NCBI GenBank assembly: GCA_050084985.1
Contig: JBITNC010000001.1
Coordinates: forward strand, 23,684,001 to 23,748,000
DNA: 64,000 nucleotides
Direction: 5' to 3'
Source: Nageia nagi
Lineage: Eukaryota > Pinophyta
In this document: positions 34,407-46,597 of the stretch, in pieces
How positions within the stretch are numbered: position 1 is the stretch's first letter
How the letters are laid out: each line of letters starts with the position of its first letter
Program-made: the position numbers and the translations under genes
Notes under the pieces: model-generated
The model's input: the letters and a program-made list of their open reading frames with translations, nothing else
The model's database searches: none
What the model was told of the DNA's origin: nothing

Positions 34407-35429
34407 TTTTTTTTTTTCATTATAAATGGTAATAATATTGATTTGAATGTAAGAGTTTGTATTTTTCATTTTATTCTAAACATTATCTTTCTTTTAAATG
34501 TATATGAAATTAATGTTAGATTGAGTGTAGATTTCTTATGTTGTATTCTAACTTAAAGATACTTGATGTAACCTATGAAATTGTTTCATCATGAAATCTA
34601 CTAATTCTTTCTATTGTATTTTTCAATTTAATCATTGATATATAATCTTTCCTTTTATTATTATTCTTTATATTAATGTATGGATTTCTTATTTTTTTTA
34701 TACTTTAATCAATATTCTATCAATGCAAAAAGAGGATTACATATTTACATGGCCTATTTTCTATCTCTTATCAAGGAAAATAGGGAATTGGTCACTTATA
34801 AAAAAAAATATCTCTTAAAATAAACATTCCCATCTATGGAGGCATAAAGGGGTACAATAAGATCTGTTGAAGAATGGAAAAGATACAGAGTCTAGTTTGA
34901 GATAGTTAGAAAACTAAAAGGATTGAAAAATATCAGATTTGGATTTGTTCCCCTGGCATAATTAGCAATGAAATTTTTATAAGAGGAGTTATCATCTGCA
35001 ATCATCACTAGGGTAAATTTAGAGGCATTAGGAGGAACACTAAGTAGATTGTAGAATGAATCTGAAGAGCACATGAAAAAAGTAGTTATGGTTTGAGAGT
35101 ATGTCATCTTATCTCTAACCTATTTAACTCTGTATTGCTTCTTTAACTCTAATAGAAGAAGATATTTTAACTCTATATGCTTTAACTCTACCCTATCCAT
35201 AACATCTACAATTCTCATTAAAGCATATTTAATGGCCAAATTGACTACAACCACTAAAGGAGCATTTCTAGTTCCAAACACTCTATCCTTGAAAGGAAGT
35301 GTAGTTGTGGCATATATGTTTGAAATGTTATAAGATTTTAAAACATTCCCATCTTGGAGGCTAGGATCACTATCAATAATGAACACACTATCAGCACAAT
35401 CCCACATGGTGACTAGCATCAAGACAATT

Positions 35430-36010
35430 GATCATCCCACTCACCAAGTGAATGCTGAGTTTTGGCTTTCCATGTAGCAATGAGAGGCTTCCATGGAAGG
35501 AGGTTCGCTAATTCAATACTAGAGACCTAATTCACCAATAAGTAAGCTACCCAAATATTACTCAATTGGGCCCCAATTTTATTCCAAATTTCATCTACAA
35601 AGCTAAACTATCTTATGAAAACTTTATTGTTCCTCTCAATCCAAATATTCCATGAGATCATTATTGGGGTAGCATCCTAGATTACTAGAGGAATTTTATG
35701 ATAATAGAGATACATCCATGTTTGTATCAAGTCACCAATATAGCAGGGGGTGACCCAATGAAGGGAGAATGTATTTGTGAAGCAAACCTAGACATCTAAT
35801 GCAAAGAGGCAATATAGGAGTAGATTATTGCCAGTCTCCTCTTCCACATTGCAAAAAATACACTTTCAAATCTTAGGAAAATCCTATTTGGAGAGTTATT
35901 TACTAGACAAGATTTTATTATGTGTAGTAACCCAACAGAAGAAGTTATCTTTGGGTCAAGCTTTTATATTCCAATTTTATGCCACACTATAATAGGCCAA
36001 GGGTGTTTGC
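35430..36010 (-). pseudogene. LINE C-terminal zinc-binding (zf-RVT) region
   Basis: Reads PKICKCIFCNVEEETGNNLL, LYCLFALDVWVCF and, after a shift, DATPIMISWNIWIERNNKVF. This is the zf-RVT pattern C..C, H/Y-C..A..VW, then the W-x-I-W-x-ER-N-x-x-F block of plant L1 elements. The histidine of the finger is replaced by tyrosine. Confidence 0.83.
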
Positions 36011-38140
36011 CTGAGGGAAAAGCATTTTGTAAGCATACTTGACTGAATAGAAGCCATTTGGAGAGGGGGCCTATATGATTTTATCCTCTATATATGGATT
36101 CAATTTGTAAAGCAAGAGTAAGGATTCAAGTTTTCTTTGGTCTACACTATGGTTTGAAGGAAGTATGGGTGGAATGCACCATTAAGGGCCTTTTCTTCCT
36201 TCAACTTCAATCCAATCAACATAGTTTGACATATGCTCATCCCATAAAGAACTGAGAGGGATACATAAGTGTTTGAAGTGGTAAATCTGAGAAAGTGGTG
36301 CAAATGTTAGCCATGTATCTTCCTATAAATAGACTTTTTCACCCCTTCCTACTTCCTATTTTAAGATGTGTAAAATATGGGCTCTTGCTTTCCTCATACT
36401 ATTCCATACCATGGAGCAAAAAGGCAAGGTTGTAGTAGTGAAAATTCTATGAGAGGACTGATCATCTAAGTATTTAGAACTTAAGAATTGACTCTAATGA
36501 GAATGAGACTTAGCATAGCACCACCAAAGAAGCTTACCCAACAAGGCTAACTTCATGATCTAGATGTTTCTAATGCCTAGGCCTCCACACTCTAGGTGAG
36601 AACAAATAGATTTTAAAGCTACTAGATGGATATTTTTGACCTCAGGGACCCCACACCAAAGGAAGTTTCTCATCAAGAGGCTAATTTGATTCAATACTAT
36701 CTCAAGGAGCCAAAATATTCCCAATAAGAAAATTGGGAGAGTGTAGAGGATATAATTAATCTTTGGAAGCCTACCTATAGCAAAAAGTCATTTTCTTTTT
36801 GAGTTTGCCATCTTATTTCTAAACTTGGTGATGAGGAAGTACCAAAAAGAGCCATTGTTGCCCTTTATAAAAAGAGGAAAACATAGGTAGGAGCTAGGCA
36901 AGGAGTCAATGGACATACTAGTTTTACAAGCTGATAACTAAAGGAGGATTGATGCAAAGTTCATCCCATACAATTTAGATTTATCATAGTTTACTGCTTG
37001 ATCAAAGGTTACTTCATATGTGTTAAGTAGATTCTTGATCATTTGAGTTTCTTGAATGGATGGATAGGATGCAAGTATGGTTTCATATGCAAATTGTGAG
37101 TGGGTTACAAGTTGGAATAGGTGTTTGAGTTGAAGCCCTTTAATGTGTATGGAATAATGTAGGTGTTCTAGGCCTCTTCCCAATGCTTCTTCTACTAGAA
37201 TGAATAAATAGGGTGAGAGAGGGTCCCCTTGATGAAAACTACATGAAAATTGGAAATAACCCTATGCACTTCCATTGATAAGGATAGAGAAGTAAGGATT
37301 ACTAATTATAGCATAAATCCAATTGAGCCATCCATATTCAAATCCAAAATTTTACATGATGTTCATGAGGAAAGACCAATTCACCCTATTGAATGCTTTC
37401 TTCATGTCCAATTTAATGAGTAGACCTTTTTGACTAGAGGATTGGAGAGAATAAAGTAGCTCATGAATGAGAATAGGGCCATCCATGCATTTACTTTTAC
37501 TAATGAAATCTTTTTATTCATCCGAGATGAGGCTTGAGAGAACTAGTTTGATTCTATTGGTTTCCACCTTAGAGATAATCTTGTAGATTAAGTTGCAAAG
37601 AGAGATAGGTCCAAACTCATTGATGGATCATGCACTTTCAAACTTGGGAATAGGATCAATGAAGGTGTGATTGAACCTATTCAACACTTGGTTAGTGGAT
37701 AAGGATTCTCAAACTACCTCTATCACTTAATTTTTAATAAGGGCCCATAAATGTTGATAGAATCTAGGAGGAAAACTATAAGGATCCGAGGCTCCAAAAC
37801 TCTTTATTTAAAAAACTACTACTTATATTTCTTCTGAGGATATTGTGGCTACAAGGCTTCCATTTTGGGTAGGAGTAATAAGTTTAGGGATTAAATCCAA
37901 GTAGTTTTATGCATGTTCTTGTAGGACTTCCTCCTCTCTAAGCAAGGATTGATAAAAGGAGATGATATATTCATCTAATTCATCTTGTAAGGAGATAGTT
38001 CTTTCATCCATGGTAGATAAGCTAGAGATATTATTAGTTTCCCTATGAGCCATAGTATAAATATGAAAAAATTTGGTATTCTTGTTGCCTTCTCTTAACC
38101 AATTTAATCTAGACTTTTTCTTTTAGAATATTTCCTCTTA
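36011..38140 (-). pseudogene. LINE reverse transcriptase
   Basis: From about 38110: LREGNKNTKFFHIYTMAHRE, then KCMDGPILIHELLYSLQSSS, LLIKLDMKKAFNRVNWSFLM (first Asp), NPYFSILINGS, HQGDPLSPYLFILVEEALGR and at 37183-36938 VTHSQFAYETILASYPS, where the FADD active site has become FAYE. The region LLNTYEVTFDQAVNYDKSKL follows, then LPKINYILYTLPIFLLGIFW and GGLGIRNI. The order and spacing are those of plant L1 ORF2. Loss of the catalytic DD pair and several stops make it inactive. Confidence 0.92.
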
Positions 38141-38945
38141 TAGGTATATTCCATCCAACTTCTGTGAGACAAATTGTTCCTACACTAGAAACATTTCATC
38201 CTATTCATTTTAAAGTATTATCCCCAATAGTTGCAATTCTAGCTCTATTTTAGTCCTCTTTAATGTTTGGATTTCTTGTTACATTATAATGAAAAAAGAT
38301 AATTTCAAAAATATTATCTTACTTTGTGTTAATTTATGGATTTCTATGCTTATTAACCTGGATCTTGGTTGGATTAATCTTGATTTATTATGAAAATATT
38401 ATTAGATTTTGTTAAGATTGTATCATATGTTATCTTATCAAGCCTAAAGGGAAAAATTAAGAAAATATCTTTTTATTTTTATTTTTTCATAAAAGCTATT
38501 ATAATAATTATGAATTTACATAGATCTATCAAAATTTAATTTAAAATAAAAATAAAATATAAAAAGTAGATACAAATCTACCAACTAAGTGCTATGTGTA
38601 CTTCATTGATTTTTCTATTACATTTTATTATTATTATTATTATTATATTAAATTTTGTATTAATTAAAAAGGTGAAGTTTATAAGGGTCTTCACCAACCT
38701 TTACAAAAGGATTATCAAGAAAAAAGTTTTCTATATGTTGAATTCTCCTTACTAGAACAAAAAACCACCCAACCAAAATAGTTCTATGGGATTTCTAGGA
38801 CTAAGACACCATGGCATTCCATCAAGAATATTTTTTTAGGTGCCTTTACATTAACTACTACACCTCCTTGTGTAACTAGGAGTATCCAAACCAAAAGTCT
38901 AGTAAAAATTGTAGAACAAAACAAAGAGTATCCTATCTAAAAGAT

Positions 38946-40450
38946 TTAGTATAAAATGAGAAGGATCTCTTTGAGCCCTGTGTGCTTCCAAACCTCTTCA
39001 TACTTCTCACTTTTTACTCTTATTTTGAATATGGCCTCTTTAAGAATCTCCTTATGTAGTGTAGGGCTCATAGCTTTCTTAAAGCCTACTGAGGTCTCTT
39101 TACTTGTTATTTTTGGGATGTCAAGCCCTATTTCTGTGGCTAATTTATGTTTGGTCAAATCAAAAACTTGGTCAAGAATATATTTAGTCTTATTTTCCTA
39201 TGTCATTAAAATTTTTGGGTCCCTGCACTTGAGGGACTCACCAATCTTTCTTATCTTAAACTATGTAGGGGAATTTTGGTCTTCCAAGTTTACTACTTGA
39301 AATATTGGAAAAACTATTGCATTTTGCTCTGAAGTTGCTTCTTCCTATATGGAATCCATATTATTTATAGAGGAAAGATCTCTTAGCCTCTAAGATCACC
39401 TAATTGGATTTATTGTGCCTCCACTTTTGACTAGGTTGGCTTCCATAAACACTTGGTGGCTATCTATTTGATACTATTGTTCTAGTCCTATTAGCTTTGA
39501 CCCACCATCAGTGAAACTACTACGTTCTCTTATAGCCCCCTCTCTACTCCTCATCATCAAAGAAAAACTACTTTCCTCTTAAGCATAAAGGAGTGCTAAT
39601 TGGTGGATGGCATCCAATGGGCTCTCCCAAGGTTTAGTAGTCAAAGGATTACAAAAACTCTCCTTTCTAGGGGTTTCAACACACTTTATCTCCTTTGGTA
39701 TTGGTATCTAATCTTCTTGATACCTATCAACAATATCTTCTTCTATCTCTAGTTCTATTATATTACCTTCTCCTACTAGAACCTCATCACTTGACATGTC
39801 CTTCTCCAAAATAAGTTTTCCTTTTAGTCTATTGCTTCTTCTCAATTCCTCCTTTTCAAGAAAATTAGAGATTGGCCTTTATTTCATACTTTTCAAAACT
39901 TTAACTTTGAATTTTAAATATACCTTATCCTTACACATGGCCTTCCTTCTTTTGGGGGCTACAATCTCCTTCTCTTTCATGTTCCTAACATTATTTATCC
40001 CTCCTTTTATCCCCCATTAGCTCCAATTTCATGAGGGTATTAGCCACCTCAGCATCCTCTTAGGACTCACTTTGTGAAGAATCTTCTTTGTCCATTAATT
40101 GGGGGGAATTTCTAGTTAATGCCTCCTTTTCCATCACTTTCTTATCAATGATTTCCATGCTTTTTCTACATAGTCTCATTAGATAGGGGCCTGTGTTGGT
40201 GACTTGCATCAATTCTTTAATCTCCTAACTACTGTTTATAGGTGTTATACCATTGTCTTAGACTTTTCATACTATATTCTTGCCTAGTTCACAAACTCTA
40301 CCATCAACAATGAATTTTACCCTAGGACCTTTCCTAAGAGCCATATCCAAAGCTCTTTCTACCATTAATTTGATGATGGCTCCATACAGGAGTAGAGGAG
40401 CTTGTTCTTACTTAAACTTTTCAATCGAGATTAACAAAGAATTAAAGATA
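38946..40450 (-). pseudogene. putative LINE ORF1 remnant
   Basis: Protein-like minus-strand readings include GAIIKLMVERALDMALRKGP, RVKFIVDGRVCELGKNIV and MRLCRKSMEIIDKKVMEKEA near 40.39-40.05 kb, and TKHKLATEIGLDIPKITSKE, EILKEAIFKIRVKSEKYEEV at 39158-38946. They lie directly upstream of the LINE RT on the same strand and end before an ORF2-sized gap. I do not recognise a domain with certainty; ORF1 is inferred from position and composition. Confidence 0.45.
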
Positions 40451-40490
40451 AAGAAGAGGAAGTTTACCTTATCCTTCTAAGGAAAGATGA

Positions 40491-43343
40491 AATGATTCAA
40501 TAGAAAAAATGTGAAGCAAGAAGAACTTTGTATCTCCCTTCCAACATTACATTTTATTATTATTATTATTATTTAGTTCTTCATAATTACTTCATCCATT
40601 AATTAATCATGCTTCTACTCTAGGGTTAGTTTCTACCTTAATTTATTTAGTTATTTGAATAATGTGAAAATTGATTTTGAAGTGATATAAATATAATAGT
40701 CTACAAAATTCTCAACACTATAATAAACACTTGGATTATAATTTGAAATAGTGTGTTTTATCTTTTGTGACTTTAATTGTACATGTTAATGGTGGTGGGT
40801 GTTACTGTGACTTCATATCCAAGAGAGACTTCCATGGGAAGGGGGACTTGATGGAAAATAATGTTATTGCATATGTAGGGATACTAAACCCATGTTACCA
40901 AGAATTCACTCCATTATTTCATAAGCCAAAACTACCCATTCCCGTGTATGAATCTTGGGTGATCCACTGCTTCCACCTCCTACCCCTACATTTTATAATC
41001 CAATGAATTTACTTGTAATGTAATTTCCTTGTCCTATTTTAGTTGACATTCCTCACTTCATAGATATCAATGATAGTTCTCATGAAAGGGAATTGATTAC
41101 ATTGTATTCAACTTATTTGTTAGGACAATAATAGGTTTCCATGTTTATTCCCCCCCCTTGCAAGTGGTCATAGGAGAAACATTCTTAGACCCTATGTTTG
41201 AGTCTAGTTCTAATGGATCATAGCCAAGAAGAGCTCAAAAGAGAATTAAAGGCATGGGGTTATATTGAAGGAAACATAATGTTGTATAGTATTTACAATG
41301 GAAAACAAGTATTGTAGAAACTTAGCACCTCCCTAAGATTGATAGGAGGAACACAAGAAACAAGGAATTTTGGTTGTCTTTAACTTGTTTAACATTGGAT
41401 CAAGAGACTAAAAAAGGTTAATATTCTAGACCTATGGTATTATGATATCTTCTCTACTATTATTGGATACATAATTTCTTTTACATTTTTAAAAGAGAGG
41501 ATTTATTTATTTTACAAGTTTTACTTAATCTAGGAGCTATGAAGTAATGTTATATAGGTAATAAATTAACTTAATAAAATTAAAGATTCAATTTAGCCAT
41601 TTCCATGGCCAAAATCAAAGATAGTTGGGTGTTTCTCCCATTCAAAAGCCACCTCATTTTGAAAATTATCCATGAAAAGAAGACAAAGACAATTTAATAT
41701 GTGATAAATATATAACATATTAGGTAAAAGTAGTTCCCAATTTATTTTCAATGAAATTGAAGAACAATCCAATAACACATAAGCTAGAACCAAAATCATG
41801 TAATTTTTTTTGGAATCTCATTTGTTTATTTGAATGAAGACTATGTTCTTTATGTCATCAAATTCAAGAAAATAGATAGTATTATGGAAATCATATATGT
41901 TTTTATTAACTCCATTCTATATTTCTATATTCAACTTAATATCAAGGATATCTAAAATATATCTTAATAATACATTGTAATGCCTTATGAAACTTATTCA
42001 TTGAGAAAGATGATAATGCTCCTAACCTATCAACACTAAAGATTCCAAATAAATAAAGACTCCTTTTAAAGAATTTTTTGAATGTATCATTGAATATTAC
42101 ACAATTATTTGGATGTTATTTTTCTTTTTCTTGTATCATACATGTTGTGCCCACACAACACACTCCAAAATACAAGATTTTGAGGACCCTACTTTTGCAA
42201 ATCTCGAAGTCCACTTTCGAAGCAAGAAAATGAAGGGGGTTGATCAAGATGATAGGGAATTGATTATGAGTATTTTGAAATAAATAATACTACTAAATAT
42301 TGTGCATAAAGGATATTCATGGGTGCTATAAGATTGTTTAATATACCAAACTATTTATTTTGGAGCTTTCAGGACTCCTAACCCTAGAATATGGTGTTTC
42401 TAAGTAGTGAGCATAGTTTTGAAGATTGACCCAGTGCAAAATGGGAAATTTAGTACCTTTCTCTTAGAAATGATTTGAGATATGATTCTAAGGCATTATT
42501 AAGGAGTGCTATCATGGATTGATATGAGGAAGTTATTCAAAATAGACTCATAAGAGAATTTAAGATTTTTAGGCACCAAACTATGGCTCATCCAGAAGGA
42601 TCAAGCAATCAAGTAGATGCATATAGTGGTGAATAGATAGTGTAGAATCATGGTATTTGATATGTTTAGAAACACAAGGTTATGGAAAATCCATATTGAG
42701 GCATAGTTGGGCTTGTAACTTCTCAGTTCTGACCAAAGGAGTTCCCTAGGAGATGAAATGAATAGTGAGAGGTCTATGCTTCCAATAAGTGTGGAGTTGA
42801 GCCTACATAGAAAAATGAGCTTTTTCAACACATATTGTAATGGAAATATGAGCATGAAATTTAGAGGCTATTCCAAAATCAGTAAGATTTGCTCTTGGAA
42901 AATTTGAAAAAATGATAAAATTGCTCACTTGGGAGCAAGGAGCTCTTTTTCTAAGTCTTGAGGATCTTTACTATTTTCCCCAACATGCATAAACTTGGTA
43001 AATCAATGCTTAGGATTTGGAGGATAGAAAATTGCTCAAATTTCAAAATTTTGATCATAGGAGCATGGGAAATACTATTTTGCACAAGTTTGGTCTTTTA
43101 AGTTTTGGAAAAAAATGAGATTTGCTCCTCCAAAATCATGGAAAAATGGAGAGCTAATAAGAATAATTGAAAATTTTTCAAAACTTTTAAAATCAAAATT
43201 GAAGAGATAGGTAGGGTGGAGATCATTAAATTGAGCATATTTTCTCTTGAAAATATTGAAGAAACTCAAAAAATGCCCCTCCTATGGCTAGACACCCTTG
43301 TTCAAAGTTTTTAAACTCTTGAAGGTATTGAAGACCATACTAA
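40491..43343. other. no recognised gene
   Basis: AT-rich DNA with an (ATT)n run near 40551-40574 and a C-run near 41151. Parts of 43160-43330 resemble 61560-61760 on the far side of the nested block (a CCTCCTATG phrase, and an AGATAGGTAGGGTGGAGA-like phrase), so this is probably the older repeat into which the block inserted. Confidence 0.45.
43339..43343. other. target site duplication, left (ACTAA)
   Basis: ACTAA directly left of the minus-strand copia; the same five bases stand at 61244-61248, directly right of it. Confidence 0.8.
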
Positions 43344-43541
43344 TATTAGAGAGAAGCCAAAATAGATCATTCTATTAATGAGAAGGGTTTAAATACATGT
43401 AGGTTTTGAGAGTTACAATCTCATTCAATAATGAATCAATAAACTACCATTATCAATATAGATTAGAGTATAGTATAATGTATTTATTATTTATATAAAT
43501 ACCTAATGTATCTACTATATACTAATGTATTATTTCTAATA
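43344..43541 (-). repeat. 3' LTR of minus-strand copia (198 bp)
   Basis: On the minus strand it starts TATTAGA after the polypurine tract and ends TCTAATA, a perfect 7-bp inverted pair. It matches 61023-61243 over most of its length (shared AATAATACATTAG, AGGTAT, TGATTCATTA, AACCCTTCT). Confidence 0.87.
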
Positions 43542-43547
43542 CCCTCC
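43542..43547 (-). other. polypurine tract of minus-strand copia
   Basis: The minus strand reads GGAGGG directly before the LTR start and a few bases after the RNase H stop (TAA, 43558-43556). Confidence 0.75.
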
Positions 43548-43555
43548 ATAATACA

Positions 43556-45393
43556 TTAGGTCTTCAATGGACATGAGAGGAAGCTTCGAAAGTATTTAAA
43601 CTTTTCACTATCAAGAGATTTGGTAAAGATATCTACAATTTGCTTCTTCATGGAAATATTGTGAAGTTTAATGTTGTGTAGTGAAACATGATCCCAAATG
43701 AAGTGCACTTGTATCTCAATGTATTTGATGTGCTCATGAAAACAAGAATTTTGAACTATTATTAATAAACCTAACTATCGCAATGCAGAATGGTAGGCTA
43801 CTTTTATGGAATTCCAATATCTTTCAAAATGCAATGTAACCATATTGCTTCAAAAATATTATCTCTTGTAGCATGATATTCTTACTTTATGGTAGATCTG
43901 TATGTGATGATTTATTTCTTACTACCCCATAAAATCAATCTATATCCAAGGAAGAATATGTATCTTGTTGTTGATCTTCTATCATCTAAGGATCCTCCAT
44001 AATCTACATCCATGTATCTAGATAATACTAACTTATCGTTCTTCTTATATTCCAGGACATAATCATCAGTATCATGGATGTATCTCAAAATATGCTTTCT
44101 TGTAGTCTAGTGGGCTTTCTTTTATTCATGCATAAATCTTAAAAGATAGCTAACAATATAGCAAATATCAAACCTAGTGTATGCTAGGTAAATTACCCTC
44201 CAATTAACTGATGATAGAGAGTTGCATTTACTAGTGTAGAATAATCATGGTATGAAAAATGTAAACTAGGTTCAATTGGTATAGACATCAGATTACATTC
44301 TATCATCCTAAATTTCTCTAATAGCTCCTTGATGTACTTCATCTATGAAATAAATATTTGGTCCTACATCTTTCAGACCTCCAATCCAAGGTAATAGTGA
44401 AGTAAACCAAGGTTGATAATATCAAATGATCATTTGAGATCATATTTGCAATATATAATTAACTCCTTAGTGCTTCTTATCATAACCAAATCATCAATAT
44501 AAGCTAAAATTATGACAATCTACCCCCATTTTGTCCAAGGTAGAGGTTAGGATCATACAAAATCCTATTGAATTCATGTTGTAGTATATGGGAATCAATT
44601 TTCATGTACCAAGCTCATGGAGGCTATTTTAAGCCATACAAATACTTGATCAATCTACATACTTTTGTTTTTCTTGAATCAATAAAAAATCCTTTAAGTT
44701 GTTACATGTAGAATTCTTCCTCTAAGTCTCCATTCAAGAAGGTGCTTTTCACATCCATTTGATGGAATTTCTAGCCAAATTGAGCTACCATTGCAAAAGT
44801 AATTTTGATGGTCATCATCTTGGCTATGGGAGAAAAAGTATCCTCATAGTTGATACCTTCCTATTAAACATATCCTTTGGTAATGAGTTAGGTCTTATGC
44901 TTATTGAGTGTACCATCAACTTTGTACTTGGTTTTGAATACCCATTTGCATCTAATAACCTTCTTCCTTGGTAGAAGATATACTAACTTCCATGTGCCAT
45001 TTTTTATCACTACATCATATTCATCTTGCATGGATGACTTCCAAAGTGATAGCTTAATAGCTTCATGAACCATTTTAGGTTCAAGTGTATTCATAATTGT
45101 GCTCATCAATGCCAAATTCACTTCCTCATGATCCATGCTTCATGTCTTTGGTCTGAAACTAGAAGTATCTAGTGGAGCACTCAAGTTTGAATCCTATAGT
45201 ATCTTTTGGTATGACTTAGGTATTTGAGATGGCAAATTCACAACTGTAGCTTCTCTCTCATAATCCTCATCATCATAATTGATTATGGAGCTAATGTTAG
45301 CTTCAAGGACCTTTACAACTGGAATAGTTGAAGATTAACTAGTATCATCAAGGATTATAACTTTGCTAATATAAGTCTTTTAAGTAGTAGGAT
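43556..45393 (-). pseudogene. copia RT and RNase H (minus strand)
   Basis: The RT N-terminal part at 45136-44888 reads MVHEAIKLSLWKSSMQDEYD and KKVIRCKWVFKTKYKVDGTL; below it YEDTFSPIAKM, FHQMDVKSTFLNGDLEEEFY (first Asp) and LIKYLYGLK. The YVDD region and much of the connection are scrambled by stops. The RNase H end is clear: YIEIQVHFIWDHVSLHNIKL, IVDIFTKSLDSEKFKYFRSF, then TAA. Upstream (45300-45140) lies the acidic linker between integrase and RT. Gypsy B is inserted at 45393. Confidence 0.87.
45389..45393. other. target site duplication, left (AGGAT)
   Basis: AGGAT directly before the 5' LTR of gypsy B and again at 52350-52354 directly after its 3' LTR. Confidence 0.93.
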
Positions 45394-46552
45394 TGATCCA
45401 AAATTTTGATCCCTTCAACATTTAGTAATCTCCACTTTAGTGTGTTCATTGTGATCATCTTGTCTTCAGCTTTTCGATGCTTCTTTTAGATCATGAATCT
45501 GAGTCTGTATGTGGAAGATATGGTATTAATTCAATTTGAGTATTTTGAGAAAAAAAATTAAAAAAAAAGGATTAAAAAAATAAATAATAATCAAATGTTT
45601 TTTTTTGTGGCCAATGAAGACGGGACCCGCCTACCACCCGCCTACCACCATATAGACCACGTAGGCATGACCAGGCCTACATGGAGCCTAGTTGATCATC
45701 CACCTGCCACCATGGAGACCTGCCTGCCATCGTGGAAACCTGCTTGCCATCATGGAGACCTACATGGTTGACCATTTGACTGCTAGCCTTAGCTTCCTGC
45801 ATGCCATCCAAGCCACCAACCAAGCTACCTAACTACCAGCCAAGCTGCTAGTCAACTAGGTTGACTTCTTCCCAGCACACACCACATGTTACCACCACAG
45901 TGCACCTACCCAATGTTAGGTTTTTTTAATGTATTTTTGGTGTTTTCAAAGGTTTTTAGTGATTTTTGATTCACCTAAGGTCCTATTATTAGACTAAGTT
46001 AATTCTATCAGCCTAAAATAGTCCAGAGAGTGTATTATTTCGAATTTAGAGTTCATTTTAAGGAGATTTTTACAACCATTTGAGCCCAAATTTGATAGGA
46101 AGATCAAGGAGGTTGATGGGTATCTAAAAATAGGTTTTGTATAGAATTTACTAGTTGTAATACTCTCCAATTTTATCCCCCAAAATTGTATAAAAGGGGA
46201 GCAAATTAGAAGTGAGAAAGAAGGAGGATTTCAGGAAAGTTGTTTTCAGTTCTTGTTGTGATTTTTAGAGCTATGAGTGTGTTGTGAATGTGAGAGGAGT
46301 TTTTGAAAGACCATGGAGGCCTTGTAAAGTGATTCCACCCATTGATAGTAGAGAGGTTTTGAGTTGGATGTAGCCCACACTAGGTGAACCAGGATAAATT
46401 TTGCTTATCTCTTTCTATGGTGAATGCTTTTCTCTTCTCTATGTTTACAAATTTGTTCCTGATTTTCCTTTACAAGCACTTAATTATTTTAAGTGTGAAT
46501 TGATTCTAAGAAAAGGTTAAATTGAAATTTTAATCTTTTAGTTTATGGATCA
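45394..46552 (+). repeat. 5' LTR of gypsy B (1159 bp)
   Basis: TGATCC to GGATCA. It contains a C-rich block with three 20-bp units (45703-45762, each of the form CYTGCCAYCRTGGARACCTR) and a TATA box at 46189. Confidence 0.95.
46189..46197 (+). promoter_or_regulatory. TATA box in LTR of gypsy B
   Basis: TATAAAAGG, about 360 bp before the LTR end and conserved in copy A. The 3' LTR has TATAATAGG instead, which would be weaker. Confidence 0.7.
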
Positions 46553-46556
46553 AGTT

Positions 46557-46568
46557 TGGTATCAGAGA
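46557..46568 (+). other. primer binding site, initiator tRNA-Met type
   Basis: TGGTATCAGAGA begins 5 bp after the LTR and matches TGGTATCAGAGC except for the last base. Confidence 0.92.
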
Positions 46569-46597
46569 AGTTGAAATCATTGGGATAACCTATATTT

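Larger units (their letters stand above)
34407..40490 (-). mobile_element. L1-type LINE (non-LTR retrotransposon), degenerate
   Basis: Minus strand: a putative ORF1 remnant (about 40.45-38.95 kb), an AT-rich interval without endonuclease homology (38.7-38.25 kb), a plant L1-type reverse transcriptase and its C-terminal part (38.14-36.0 kb), and a zinc-binding RVT tail (about 35.9-35.45 kb). An 11-base T run at 34407-34417 on the plus strand could be the remnant of the 3' poly-A tail and is used as the end; this boundary is a guess. The reading frame is broken throughout. Confidence 0.83.

Noticed and set aside
38956-40480. Several plus-strand frames (114, 74 and 66 codons)
   Set aside because: They are Ser/Leu/Phe-rich antisense shadows of the lysine- and glutamate-rich minus-strand LINE ORF1 remnant.
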